Below, one piece after another: positions 38,942 to 47,907 of a stretch of DNA of 64,000 nt. The stretch covers positions 124,001 through 188,000 of the forward strand of contig NZ_CP061171.1 in NCBI RefSeq assembly GCF_014692875.1. Reading direction: 5' to 3'. Origin of the DNA: Pedobacter riviphilus (GTDB lineage: Bacteria > Bacteroidota > Bacteroidia > Sphingobacteriales > Sphingobacteriaceae). A program made the translations under genes and the position numbers. Below the pieces are notes generated by a model. The model did not search any database. It was given only the letters and a program-made list of their open reading frames with translations, and had not been told where the DNA came from. Each line of letters starts with the position of its first letter. Position 1 is the first letter of the stretch.

Positions 38942-41461
38942 ATGCCTGAATTTCCGCATCTCAACCTCACACGTAAACTTTTCGGCGCGTACAATTTTCC
39001 AGTTGGAGGAAGCTCAAATCCTAATCCACTAACAGTTGCCAATCTGAAAAATAGAAAAAATCATGGCAACATGCTCAAGTCCCAACTAACCCATTTGCAA
39101 AGCTCTTGGGATAACCATTTGGAGACGAGAAGAGAAGCAGGGTTGCCAGAATTGTATGATTCAGAAATTAGACCAATATACCTTCAGATAGATTTAGATG
39201 CGTTTACCTTAGAGTCGATTAGACACTGGGGAATTGAAATTTTGTCAGAGCAGGAAAATGGCTATATCATTGGGGTTTCGGTTGATGATTTTAATTCCCT
39301 TAGAAAGAAAATTGAACAATTCCTCGAAAGCAAAGGAAGATACAAGGACAAGGCCGCACAGATGTGGCAGATCAATGACGGATTACAGTGGCGCTTGGAT
39401 CAAATACTTACACCTCAATTAAGTAACAAGTGGGACCAAATTCTCGATGAAGAAGAATATGTGGTTTATGCAGGAATTGCATGTTATAAATTTATTAATG
39501 ATTATCCTGTTAGAAAGGAAAACCAATCAGAGGATGATTTTTTAGGGAGAATAGCTAACTGGGAAGCTGAGAGGGATGCGGCGAGGGAGGCTAGAGATGA
39601 TGAAGCTTTTGCCAGACAGGACAAACTTGATGATCTTATAGCTTTGTATGGAGGCGAACAGATAAGTGGTTATATCGATTTTGAGGACAGCTATTACGTT
39701 TCGTTTCGGATTGTTGGCAAAGGATTAAAAGATATAGCTCTGTCATTTCCTTATTTGTATGAATTGGGTGAAATTGACTCTTATAAATTGCCTGAAGGCT
39801 TAGCGGATGGGCTAGTTGAAATCGCTCCAGAACTGGAACCACCTGAGGCAGATGCCCCAAAAATTTGTGTAATTGACAGCGGGATACAAGAACAACATCG
39901 ACTTTTAGAACCAGCAATGGATGCTGGAACCTCTTTTTCATTCGTGCCAGGGGATGTTTCCGTTGCAGATAGGGTGAACGGAGGTGGACATGGCACAAAG
40001 GTAGCTGGAGCAGTACTTTATGGAAAATTAATACCTAAAAATGGAACACACCAACTTCCTTTTTGGATACAGAATGCGAGAGTATTAAACGCAAACAACG
40101 AATTACCATCGGGTGTGGATCCAGCTCAATTGATGATCGATATTGTTGAAAAATTTCATCCTACGCGAGTTTTTAATTTATCAATTGCAAGTGATACTGC
40201 CTTTGCAGGTACGCACATGACACCTTGGGCTGCCACTATAGATAAGATAAGTTATGAAAAAGGAAAGTTGTTTATTATTGCAGCCGGAAATATTTCTCGA
40301 TCCTCACCCTTACCCAATCCCGGATTAAAAGAGCTACTTGCTTCTGGGCCAGTCTACCCAAAATATTTATTTGGTTTGAGTTCCTCCAAAATTTCTAATC
40401 CAGCGATTTCCGCATTCAGTTTGACGGTAGGCTCAGTATGCCATGGAAATTACGATGATTTGGATAAAAAATCCTTCGGAACCAGGGACTTACCTTCAAG
40501 CTTTTCTCGTGCTGGGCTCGGGTTGTGGGATATGATTAAGCCAGATGTTGTGGAATATGGAGGTGACTTCGTTCATGAAAAAGCCGGGGCTAAACTTCTG
40601 ACAAATCATGAATCTGTAAGTCCCGAACTAGTTTCTTCAACCTTAGGAGGTGGGGGCGCTATTTCCAAAAGTTCTGTTGGAACTTCTTTTGCCGCACCAA
40701 TGGTCACACACATCGCTGGTTGGCTTCTTAAAGAGTTTCCTTTGCTCAGTGCTATTTCTTATAAAGCATTAATCGTACAGGCTGCTCGTTTGCCAGAAAA
40801 TAAGTTTCGTCACCCTGACCTTAATGACCTAAAGTGCATGGGGTACGGAATTCCGACCCTACAACGTGCTACTCAAAATTCTGAGAATCGTGTAACGTTT
40901 TTGACAGAGGGTATTGTTACAGCGAAAGGTGCTGATGTATTTATGATCAAGGTCCCCAAAGCAGTTAATCGTCCTGGTCTTGATAATGAAATTCTTCTTG
41001 AGATAACCTTGAACTATAGATCCACTGTTCGACGTACACGAAAATATACTAAATCATACCTAAGTTCTTGGCTTAGCTGGGAAATTTCAACGCCAGATGA
41101 AAGCTATCAGGATTTTTGCAACCGCGTGATAAAATCAATAGACAATCCTAAAGTAATAAATGGCGGGGGTAAAAATGGGCTTCCATGGACTATCTTTAAT
41201 CGTGGTAATAATGGGATTGTTCGTGATGTAAAACGGCAAGACAGTACCACCCAAAAGGATTGGACGATAGTCAGTTCAAATAAATTACCTGATGAATTCT
41301 GTATTGCTGTCGTTGGTCACCACGGTTGGGATAAAGACTTAAAGTCAGAAACATCATACTCATTGGTTGTTAGTTTTGAGGCATTAGATAAAAATATTCC
41401 TATTTATCAACAGTTTGAAGTTGAAAATAGAGTAGAGCTTGAACAGGAAATAAATGTCTAA
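38942..41461 (+). CDS. ietS: Subtilisin-like serine protease of an IetAS-type defence pair
   Basis: The 839-residue protein has a complete S8 catalytic set: Asp312 in VIDSGIQ, His350 in GGGHGTKVAG, oxyanion Asn450 in AAGN and Ser582 in GTSFAAP. There is no signal peptide, so it acts in the cytosol, unlike most subtilases. A helical, charged N-terminal region of about 300 residues (including a run rich in Glu, Ala and Arg around 205-232) precedes the protease, and about 200 residues of beta-rich sequence follow. The partner ATPase ends 5 bp upstream. In IetAS the ATPase is thought to present or license targets for the protease; the trigger is unknown. Confidence 0.85.
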   Translation: MPEFPHLNLTRKLFGAYNFPVGGSSNPNPLTVANLKNRKNHGNMLKSQLTHLQSSWDNHLETRREAGLPELYDSEIRPIYLQIDLDAFTLESIRHWGIEILSEQENGYIIGVSVDDFNSLRKKIEQFLESKGRYKDKAAQMWQINDGLQWRLDQILTPQLSNKWDQILDEEEYVVYAGIACYKFINDYPVRKENQSEDDFLGRIANWEAERDAAREARDDEAFARQDKLDDLIALYGGEQISGYIDFEDSYYVSFRIVGKGLKDIALSFPYLYELGEIDSYKLPEGLADGLVEIAPELEPPEADAPKICVIDSGIQEQHRLLEPAMDAGTSFSFVPGDVSVADRVNGGGHGTKVAGAVLYGKLIPKNGTHQLPFWIQNARVLNANNELPSGVDPAQLMIDIVEKFHPTRVFNLSIASDTAFAGTHMTPWAATIDKISYEKGKLFIIAAGNISRSSPLPNPGLKELLASGPVYPKYLFGLSSSKISNPAISAFSLTVGSVCHGNYDDLDKKSFGTRDLPSSFSRAGLGLWDMIKPDVVEYGGDFVHEKAGAKLLTNHESVSPELVSSTLGGGGAISKSSVGTSFAAPMVTHIAGWLLKEFPLLSAISYKALIVQAARLPENKFRHPDLNDLKCMGYGIPTLQRATQNSENRVTFLTEGIVTAKGADVFMIKVPKAVNRPGLDNEILLEITLNYRSTVRRTRKYTKSYLSSWLSWEISTPDESYQDFCNRVIKSIDNPKVINGGGKNGLPWTIFNRGNNGIVRDVKRQDSTTQKDWTIVSSNKLPDEFCIAVVGHHGWDKDLKSETSYSLVVSFEALDKNIPIYQQFEVENRVELEQEINV

Positions 41462-42503
41462 GTAAGCATGCTTTATAAGTAAGGTGATTTTTAGTAAACA
41501 CGAATTGCGGATTCTATCTATTTTAAGGTAGGTGTCCCAGCCGATTTGTTATATGATTAAAAGCTGGTTGAAAGGTCTGCTTGGTGGTACGTCCATTGGA
41601 TTAGAAGATCGGCACTATATAAAATGGACACTGGATAAATAAGTTTGGTAAAGGGCAGAGTGGTCTATAAAATCTTTAACCACCGCTCCAGTTTTACATA
41701 ATCCACTAGGCGCAATAGATGCTTCAGCTTCTGTGAATATTCTATGGCTGGGGATTTCGCTAACAGTATCCACCTGTTTTCGCTCATCGTGGCCAGCTTT
41801 TTCGGTCAATATTTTTCACTATACTTCGTTCCAAAATTGCCAATCGATTCATTTTAAGTGGCTTTAAGATTTTTGGAAGATTGACCGGACTCATTTTGTT
41901 TTACATGGAGAAACTAAATTGTCAATGCGCTACTGGCCTTAAAATCGAAACTTATAAATCTTTTGTTGGGGTATTTTTATCGGGGGGATATTTTTCATTA
42001 GTCGGAGTCGAAAAGTCCTTTTAGGTCCTGAATATTGCCTTTTAGAGAATTAGGGGAAGGGGGATGAACCAAAGACTGTAAATGCTGGTTGAAAAATGAC
42101 CAAGTCAGATTGGACCGGATTGGATATATTCGGGTTAGTCTTTAAGATACCATCAAGACCAGATGGCAAAAAAAGAGGTGTACAGCCTGAAATGAGAATC
42201 GGTGCATACTATCAGCGAAATCCCCAAGGGTATCTGATTTTTTCGAAAAGAGAAAATGTCTAGCTTGGGCTGAAAACGAACTCCGGTATAGGAGAAAATC
42301 ATCTCAGTGATGCTAGCGGTGAAATGAAAGTCTCTCAGAAAATTTGAGAATATTTTGAAAAGGTGTCAACAATAAAAATAACGCGCCTATTTTCGGGGCA
42401 ATGGGAAAGACCGTTGTCAATCAATAGCTAGACTCTTAAGCTAAATACTCTTTATAACAAAAGGCCTTATTTTTAACTGGTTATGAGGTCTAAGCATGTC
42501 AAT
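41462..42503. other. Gene-free stretch with degraded coding debris
   Basis: No frame here is both long and protein-like. The only recognisable piece is the orphan coding fragment at 42230-42310. The region looks like worn mobile-element DNA between two defence genes. Confidence 0.5.
42230..42310 (+). pseudogene. Orphan 3' coding fragment, copy 3 (C-terminal end only)
   Basis: It reads VSDFFEKRKCLAWAENELRY and then RRKSSQ before a TGA. This matches the end of the fragment at 44278-44409 (VADFFENKKKLKWVEDELRC). It is the same unknown protein family as the fragments at 26436 and 37470, of which it preserves a different part. Confidence 0.4.
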
Positions 42504-43466
42504 CTAAAACCACAATAAATCGTTGCTTTTTTTTTCGCAATCGTTACAAATTCCACTTTCGTTAGAAGTTAACCTATCTTCACAGGAAACGCAAGCCTTA
42601 TTGATGGACTCATTTGGAATACCTAATGCATTTAAAATTGCTAAATCTCGTGTATTCAACTTGCAAAACTTACAAATCAAGGCGGTAACATCGTATCTTA
42701 AAAGTATGTTTTGTTCTAAAAATGAATCATACTCTGAAATTGGTTTTAATTGTACTATTGCAGTTTGCAAGCAGGCAGGACATTTTATTGTTCCTGTATA
42801 TTTTGAAAGAGCTAAAGAAGAGGTGACTTTCTTTTGTTTTGTAACATACCCTTCATGATTTTTATGTTCTTCCCAGACAGATTTATGATGGGCGATGAGT
42901 TTATCAATCTTCAAAAACAAGTTTTTTTCTGATAGAATAGAAATTTTTGAGAGCTTACTTTTATTGCCACCGACAAATTTCACAAGAGGAATTTCTAATT
43001 CTTTTGAGAAATCTTCTATAACATTTATAAAATCGACTTTTATAATGCTTTCTAATAGATTCAAATCTAGATATTTAAGTTCTGAGTGCGCGATTATATC
43101 TCGAGCTTTAGAAATAGCAAATAGTTTACTTTCATTTCCCAGGACAATTTTTGAAAATGACTTTGCCCTAATTACGCTGGTTCTGAAAGTGATAGTATCC
43201 TGATTGCCATCTTTTTCTGGAGTTTTTTTATTGTCTTTTACATATAAAGGCAGATCCTGAAACAAGGCTTTAAAGGAATTTTCAAAGCTAGGGTCTACTA
43301 GTATAAATATTGGGTTTTTGTCAACCAAGATACCTTTAAGCAACCTTTCAAAACCTAAAGCAAGATTTAACGAAATCTGAATAATTACTTCTTTTGTGAT
43401 GTTTTCGTCCATCTTGGAGCACGCTTCTCGAAAGAATATAAAACTGTCTTTGTAATATGAATTCAT
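42504..43466 (-). CDS. HEPN-like protein with C-terminal zinc ribbons
   Basis: The 320-residue protein has an all-helical N-terminal half with the motif RDIIAH (Arg122, His127), fitting the R-x4-6-H signature of HEPN RNases. The C-terminal hundred residues carry four CxxC pairs (CPAC, CKFC, CVSC, CNDC), enough for two zinc ribbons. HEPN domains often cut RNA in toxin and abortive-infection systems, and the neighbours here are defence genes, so a defence role is likely but inferred. It stands alone, with no antitoxin-like partner adjacent. Confidence 0.65.
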   Translation of the reverse strand: MNSYYKDSFIFFREACSKMDENITKEVIIQISLNLALGFERLLKGILVDKNPIFILVDPSFENSFKALFQDLPLYVKDNKKTPEKDGNQDTITFRTSVIRAKSFSKIVLGNESKLFAISKARDIIAHSELKYLDLNLLESIIKVDFINVIEDFSKELEIPLVKFVGGNKSKLSKISILSEKNLFLKIDKLIAHHKSVWEEHKNHEGYVTKQKKVTSSLALSKYTGTIKCPACLQTAIVQLKPISEYDSFLEQNILLRYDVTALICKFCKLNTRDLAILNALGIPNESINKACVSCEDRLTSNESGICNDCEKKSNDLLWF

Positions 43467-43618
43467 TTGTGAATTTTTAACATCGATTAAGATATCTATT
43501 TTTCTGTAAAATTATACACTGCACAATCTAAATAACTAGTCATCCTTAATGTACTTTTGGTTTGTAAAAGCAACAATATTCAGTTTTTTTTAGATGTGAA
43601 AAGTATTATAGAGGCCAC

Positions 43619-43846
43619 TGTCTCGTCCTACTATAGCTTGTCATTAAAAACTGAAAAATGGCGACAAAAAACAAAGACAAAGCAAAAAATTTGACTAGGA
43701 AACCTTGGGGTCGCTTAAGTGAGGATGTTAAAGAAAAATTTTTCTGTGCGATAAATTCAGGAATGCTCTGCACGTACAGAAAGTCTAAATATGGTTTTAG
43801 TCATTTAATTCGAGTTCCTTTCACAGTTGTTTTTCACCTAGTTTAG
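43619..43846 (+). mobile_element. Remnant of a transposase-like helix-turn-helix gene, copy 2
   Basis: The frame starts MATKNKDKAKNLTRKPWGRL and continues SEDVKEKFFCAINSGML. After that it loses the helix-turn-helix seen in the copy at 20700-20895 (SKSAASRKYGLP becomes YRKSKYGF). The 5' flank CTACTATAGCTTGTCATT is shared with the other copy. It is probably the left end of a dead insertion element. Confidence 0.5.
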
Positions 43847-43860
43847 TTCTAAAAATAATT

Positions 43861-44049
43861 ATGGAAAATCAAGATGACTTAAATTTCAGTCGCTTTAATG
43901 ATATTACTATTCAAGAAGTTAAGGCTTTACCTATGTTTAAACACTTTTCTGACAGTGAAGCTGAAGAGATAGTTCGAACACTAAAAAGATTTTCAAAGAT
44001 AATCGTTGAGGATCATTTTAAGAAAGAAAATCAACAAAGGAAACCATAG
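43861..44049 (+). CDS. Small hypothetical protein
   Basis: The 62-residue frame has a balanced, helical composition (ITIQEVKALPMFKHFSDSEA, then EEIVRTLKRFSKIIV) that looks like a real protein. It starts 15 bp after the transposase remnant. I do not recognise a family. It could be a passenger of the same dead element. Confidence 0.45.
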   Translation: MENQDDLNFSRFNDITIQEVKALPMFKHFSDSEAEEIVRTLKRFSKIIVEDHFKKENQQRKP

Positions 44050-44109
44050 CGGTTTGTTAGTCCGAATCATAAACGTCTGTTAGCCAGTGTTTAATAAAAT
44101 TTTCACCGT

Positions 44110-44409
44110 TTGGGTTAACCCAAGCAGGATCGAACTAATAATTGCCTCATTTTCAGTTAATACTGCATTTATGTATGTTTTTTTCTTTTCATGAAAAACC
44201 ATCATAAAAAGAAAAAGCCTTGAATTTGAGCTTCTTTCGAGGAAAGAGTTCGAACTTCAAGGCTTTTTGCCGTTTTAGTAGCCTACGCTGGGCATGTAAC
44301 GGAAAACTTTTTGCCAGATTTACAAGATTTAGCGAGAGTAGCTGATTTCTTTGAAAACAAAAAGAAGCTTAAATGGGTAGAAGACGAACTGAGGTGTAAA
44401 CGTATGTGA
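44110..44409. repeat. Direct repeat B, right copy
   Basis: It matches 37302-37553 imperfectly: GGGTTAACCCAAGCAGGATC, an AT-rich middle, a hairpin with arms AAAAAGCCTTGAA and TTCAAGGCTTTTT (44212-44268), and the longest copy of the orphan coding fragment (44278-44409). That fragment reads VAYAGHVTENFLPDLQDLAR, then VADFFENKKKLKWVEDELRC, ending KRM. Confidence 0.6.
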
Positions 44410-44469
44410 TCACATAATTGGATGAAATTTTTCGTTCATCAAGAGCATGATTTTCAATTCAATAGATAG

Positions 44470-45384
44470 TTAAAACGGTAAGCCATAATACTTAGCTAAA
44501 ATGGTGCTAAGGAGACCTCCGGCATTTCCAAATTGAACATCCCAACTACCATCTAAAGACTTGCCCAACATTTTTTTTATCCATGCATTTACCTCATCGC
44601 TATATTTATCAAGATCATCAGGGATCTGCTTGTCAATGACTGCTAAAAGTTCGTCAATGTCTTCTTTTGTAATCGACTTACCATTCATTTCTTCAGCCAA
44701 ATGTTGATGATTTCCTTTGGTTACATTAATCTTTGCTGAAACGTCATTCTTTGAGCCTGTGGTAATTAGTACACCGTCTCCATTATTAGTAATAGTGTTA
44801 TTCACAATATTGGTAACCTGAGTATTTTTAGATCTGAGATCTTCAATCTGCGATTCCTGGCCAAACCGATTTTCAATTTCTAACATGAATTCCAAAAGCC
44901 GGGACCGCACCGCTGCTAAAATGTTAGATAAAAAAGCAGCAGGGATTTCAAGGTGAACATCCAGAATTTGAAATTGTGGATTGCCCATGTTGACAATCGA
45001 TTGTTCCAGACTAGATCGTTTATATGCAGTCAAACTCACCTTAACTCCCTTTTTTGTAACCAGATCTTCAACAGCAGATATGCTATCAAGTATAACTATC
45101 TTACATAGGTCACTTGCTTCTTACCTTGTGAGATGGCCAATTGGAATAGGGGTATTTTTATACTGCATCCATCCGTTCATAAAGTTTCCTTTTGGAAACC
45201 CTTCAGTCTTGCGGTAATCGGGCAGATTCGCCTCTCTTTCATAACCCTTAAGTTCATTATTCACCCAAGTTTGTAATGTTTCGTTCTGGATTCTTGAGGC
45301 GAGTACCTTCGTTTTAAAAAGAGCGCTAGACATCGGCGATGCCAAGTCCATAAGCTCGTTAATTATATCACTGACTAATTTCAT
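44470..45384 (-). pseudogene. AbiTii-domain protein interrupted by one in-frame stop
   Basis: The N-terminal part (45384 to 45121) has the AbiTii-type start MKLVSDIINELMDLASPMSS followed by KTKVLASRIQNETLQTWVNN and ends at a TAA. The same frame continues without other stops to 44470 (EASDLCKIVILDSISAVEDL onward). End to end it aligns with the intact paralogue at 45584-46507, and the stop falls where that gene reads Gly-Glu-Lys-Met. The shared central NNTITNNGDG motif and the C-terminal SLDGSW segment are kept. A single base change would explain the break. A GTG at 45039 could restart the C-terminal part. Confidence 0.7.
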
Positions 45385-45583
45385 GGCTTTTAATTGTTGC
45401 GAATATATAAAAACTTGACCTTTGACAATTCAGAAATGCTAAAGTATACTTAAGCAAAATTCTCATAAAAAATGAATTTTCAATCTAAAGATATGGGTGC
45501 AATAGAAGCCAATCCATTCTGTGGACATTATTAAATTATCTCAATTAGAATCTTTGTATATTTATCGCTTTAACGTTTTTCAA

Positions 45584-46507
45584 ATGAAGCTAATTAGTGA
45601 TATCCTTAATGATCTGGTCAATGACCAAATTTCTCTTACTGTAGCGCTTAACAAAACGAAAGTATTAGCAACAAGGATTGGCAATAAACGACTTCTGGAC
45701 TGGGTAAACTCTGAGCTGAAAGGGTATGCGAATTTGAATAGTGTCCCAGAATACAGAATAACTCACGGTACAATAATTGGGGATTTCAACAACGGACGAC
45801 AAATGGTTACAAATTATCCAATCCCATTACCTGATTTGGGGGAGAAAATGGATGATCAAATTAGGCAGTTTCGTACGGTGGACAGTATTTACACTTTGGA
45901 GAGTTTTTTTAAAATGCCTGGGCGAGAGAAACTAGATTCTTTAGTATTTCCATTTTCTGATGGAATGAGAGCAACGCTTGAAGATATTCTCAGAAATTCC
46001 AATGGGCCATATTTTCAGCTTATTAGTGTGGGAATCAAAGTTCCCTTTCATTTTGCCACGAGCGTAATAGCAAAGGTCAAAGACATGTTGTTGGAATTTA
46101 TGTTAGAGATAGAGAAAGAATTTGGAATTGAATCCGATATTGCAGATTTAAAAAATAATAACCTTAAAATCAATTATATTATGAATAACACTATCACAAA
46201 TAACGGGGACGGCAATGTTGTCAACACTGGTTCCAATTCACAAATCACAGCTAATATAAACATCATTAAAGGCGATAAGGAAGCCCTGACAAAATCCCTT
46301 AAAGAAAATGGTGTAGCCACTGAGGATATCTCCGATTTACTTATGGTAATAGATACCGAAAAGCCCAATGGAAATAGTTTTGGAGAAAAGGTAAATAATT
46401 GGATGAAAAAAATGCTTGCTAAATCCATAGATGGGACCTGGCAGGTTGGGATTGGTGCAGCTGGGTCGTTGCTGGCAGAGCTAATAAAAGCTTATTATGT
46501 AGGGTAA
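45584..46507 (+). CDS. AbiTii-domain protein
   Basis: I start at the ATG at 45584, which matches the N-terminus of the paralogue (MKLISDILNDLVNDQISLTV); an upstream start at 45521 is possible. The 307-residue protein has an AbiTii-type N-terminal domain with KTKVLATRIGNKRLLDWVNS, a helical middle ending LLEFMLEIEKEFG, a short Asn/Gly-rich segment NNTITNNGDGNVVNTGSNSQ (about 205-225) and a C-terminal region with WMKKMLAKSIDGTW. The chain ends in the hydrophobic VGIGAAGSLLAELIKAYYVG. AbiT genes are lactococcal abortive-infection functions; a defence role here is inferred. It is convergent with a third paralogue, 2 bp apart. Confidence 0.75.
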   Translation: MKLISDILNDLVNDQISLTVALNKTKVLATRIGNKRLLDWVNSELKGYANLNSVPEYRITHGTIIGDFNNGRQMVTNYPIPLPDLGEKMDDQIRQFRTVDSIYTLESFFKMPGREKLDSLVFPFSDGMRATLEDILRNSNGPYFQLISVGIKVPFHFATSVIAKVKDMLLEFMLEIEKEFGIESDIADLKNNNLKINYIMNNTITNNGDGNVVNTGSNSQITANINIIKGDKEALTKSLKENGVATEDISDLLMVIDTEKPNGNSFGEKVNNWMKKMLAKSIDGTWQVGIGAAGSLLAELIKAYYVG

Positions 46508-46509
46508 TA

Positions 46510-47211
46510 TTATTTCCCTTTCAAAGACGAACCATTTCCTGTATTGACTATATTTCTATCACCTTGATTGATAATCTCATTGCGGAAATAATTATTTATG
46601 ATTTGGTTGTTCTCTATCTGATTCCCCTTAAACTTAGAAATCTGAATGTCAAATCCGAAACTTTCAGCAATATCCATAGTAAAAGCCAGAAGCCGCGATC
46701 TGACTGTACTTGGGATCTGTACAAGGATATTCGCATTTGTAGTTAGCCAAGCTTCCGTTACAGTAGGGCGTAAGTTGGTGCGGTATAATTTACCGGCTGG
46801 TCCTTGCAGTAAATGCAAAGATTCCATTGGGAAAGCTACAGTGATAAGATCTGATTTTTGGCCAGATTTTGCGATCATAAATTCTATAACTTTTATGCCT
46901 TCCGGGACAGGAAGGTACTTTAGTTGGGAAGCATAGGGTTTTTCAATCATAGATATAGGCAATTCTTTCTTATAGTTATCAATTCCTACTTGTAAATTAA
47001 TTGTTAATGCCGCAAGTCCTTGTCTATATCTTGGTAGAATTTTTGCATCCTTGTAGCCATTGATTTCTAAATCAGTATATGCTGCAAGCTTGCTGTTTTT
47101 AACTAGAAGGGCAAAGTATTTCAGTTTTAAAAGAGGTGCTTCGACTGATAAAGTTGGATCTAACAAGTCGTCTATAACCTGTTGCAGGAGAAAAGTCTGG
47201 TTTCGTTCCAT
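46510..47211 (-). CDS. AbiTii-like protein lacking the C-terminal tail
   Basis: The 233-residue protein resembles the two neighbours in its N-terminal domain (VIDDLLDPTLSVEAPLLKLK, then DLEINGYKDAKILPRYRQG) and in the RSRLLAFTMDIAESFGF helix. Its Asn-rich segment reads IINQGDRNIVNTGNGSS, and the chain stops just after it, without the roughly 80-residue tail of the others. It may be an accessory or inhibitory form; that is speculation. It lies tail-to-tail with the intact paralogue. Confidence 0.65.
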   Translation of the reverse strand: MERNQTFLLQQVIDDLLDPTLSVEAPLLKLKYFALLVKNSKLAAYTDLEINGYKDAKILPRYRQGLAALTINLQVGIDNYKKELPISMIEKPYASQLKYLPVPEGIKVIEFMIAKSGQKSDLITVAFPMESLHLLQGPAGKLYRTNLRPTVTEAWLTTNANILVQIPSTVRSRLLAFTMDIAESFGFDIQISKFKGNQIENNQIINNYFRNEIINQGDRNIVNTGNGSSLKGK

Positions 47212-47422
47212 TTTTCATAAAAAGATAAAAACAATCTTCAATAATAAATAAATTTTAGCATAAGTAATGAAATCCAACTAATCGTGCAACATAAACTAAT
47301 GGTAATGCAGGGCAAATTTTATTTTTAGCATTGTGGGAATTATCGAAAACATTGCCCACTGTTTTCGGTCTAAATTGGTCACTGTCCGCAGTGGAATGAG
47401 CAGTTCATTGATAAATATACCT

Positions 47423-47815
47423 TTATCCGAGTTTCAGTTCTTTATATAGCCCATCGATGCATCTCTCGGCTGCCTGTGACATTTCAAAGTAATCGTCTTT
47501 TAGGTTTCCCACATCCTGTCCCTGCGCTATATAGAGCTCTGCATTGCATAAGCCTGACATCTGGTTCAATAACTCTTCTACGGCCAACCTACTTTTCAAT
47601 GAAAAATACATACTGTTGATAGATGCTGTTTGGGCAATTAGACCACGATGTTCTAAGGTTCCACCCTGAGCTTCCATAAAGGGAGAAAATTCGTTACCCT
47701 CATAGAACGCTGTTTTTCCAAGACAATAGTTTTTATAATTGGCCAGAGCAATACTCAATTCCTTAAAAGCAGGTAATTTACTTTGGTAATACAGGTCTAT
47801 TCTTTTGCCTTTCAT
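47423..47815 (-). CDS. Hypothetical four-helix-bundle-like protein
   Basis: The 130-residue chain is nearly all helical, beginning MKGKRIDLYYQSKLPAFKEL and ending RCIDGLYKELKLG, without signal peptide or known motif. It lies just past the tRNA terminator, between the AbiTii cluster and the integrative island. Function unknown; its position suggests an accessory gene. Confidence 0.6.
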   Translation of the reverse strand: MKGKRIDLYYQSKLPAFKELSIALANYKNYCLGKTAFYEGNEFSPFMEAQGGTLEHRGLIAQTASINSMYFSLKSRLAVEELLNQMSGLCNAELYIAQGQDVGNLKDDYFEMSQAAERCIDGLYKELKLG

Positions 47816-47873
47816 TAGCCAATAAAAAAGAGTCTCTGACTCGGCTTAGATAAAATGAAATAGCTCTAAACAA

Positions 47874-47901
47874 AAAAAGCCCATCTTTCGATGAGCTTTT
47901 T
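47874..47901 (-). terminator. tRNA terminator hairpin
   Basis: On the minus strand AAAGCTCATC, GAAA and GATGGGCTTT form a hairpin followed by a T-run, seven bases after the tRNA end. The same hairpin appears inside direct repeat A at 26.4 and 30.6 kb. Confidence 0.8.
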
Positions 47902-47907
47902 AATCAG

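Noticed and set aside
37938..41461. A secreted subtilisin with a chaperone-like ATPase in protein export
   Set aside because: The protease has no signal peptide or pro-domain of the secreted type, and the two-gene layout fits IetAS better.
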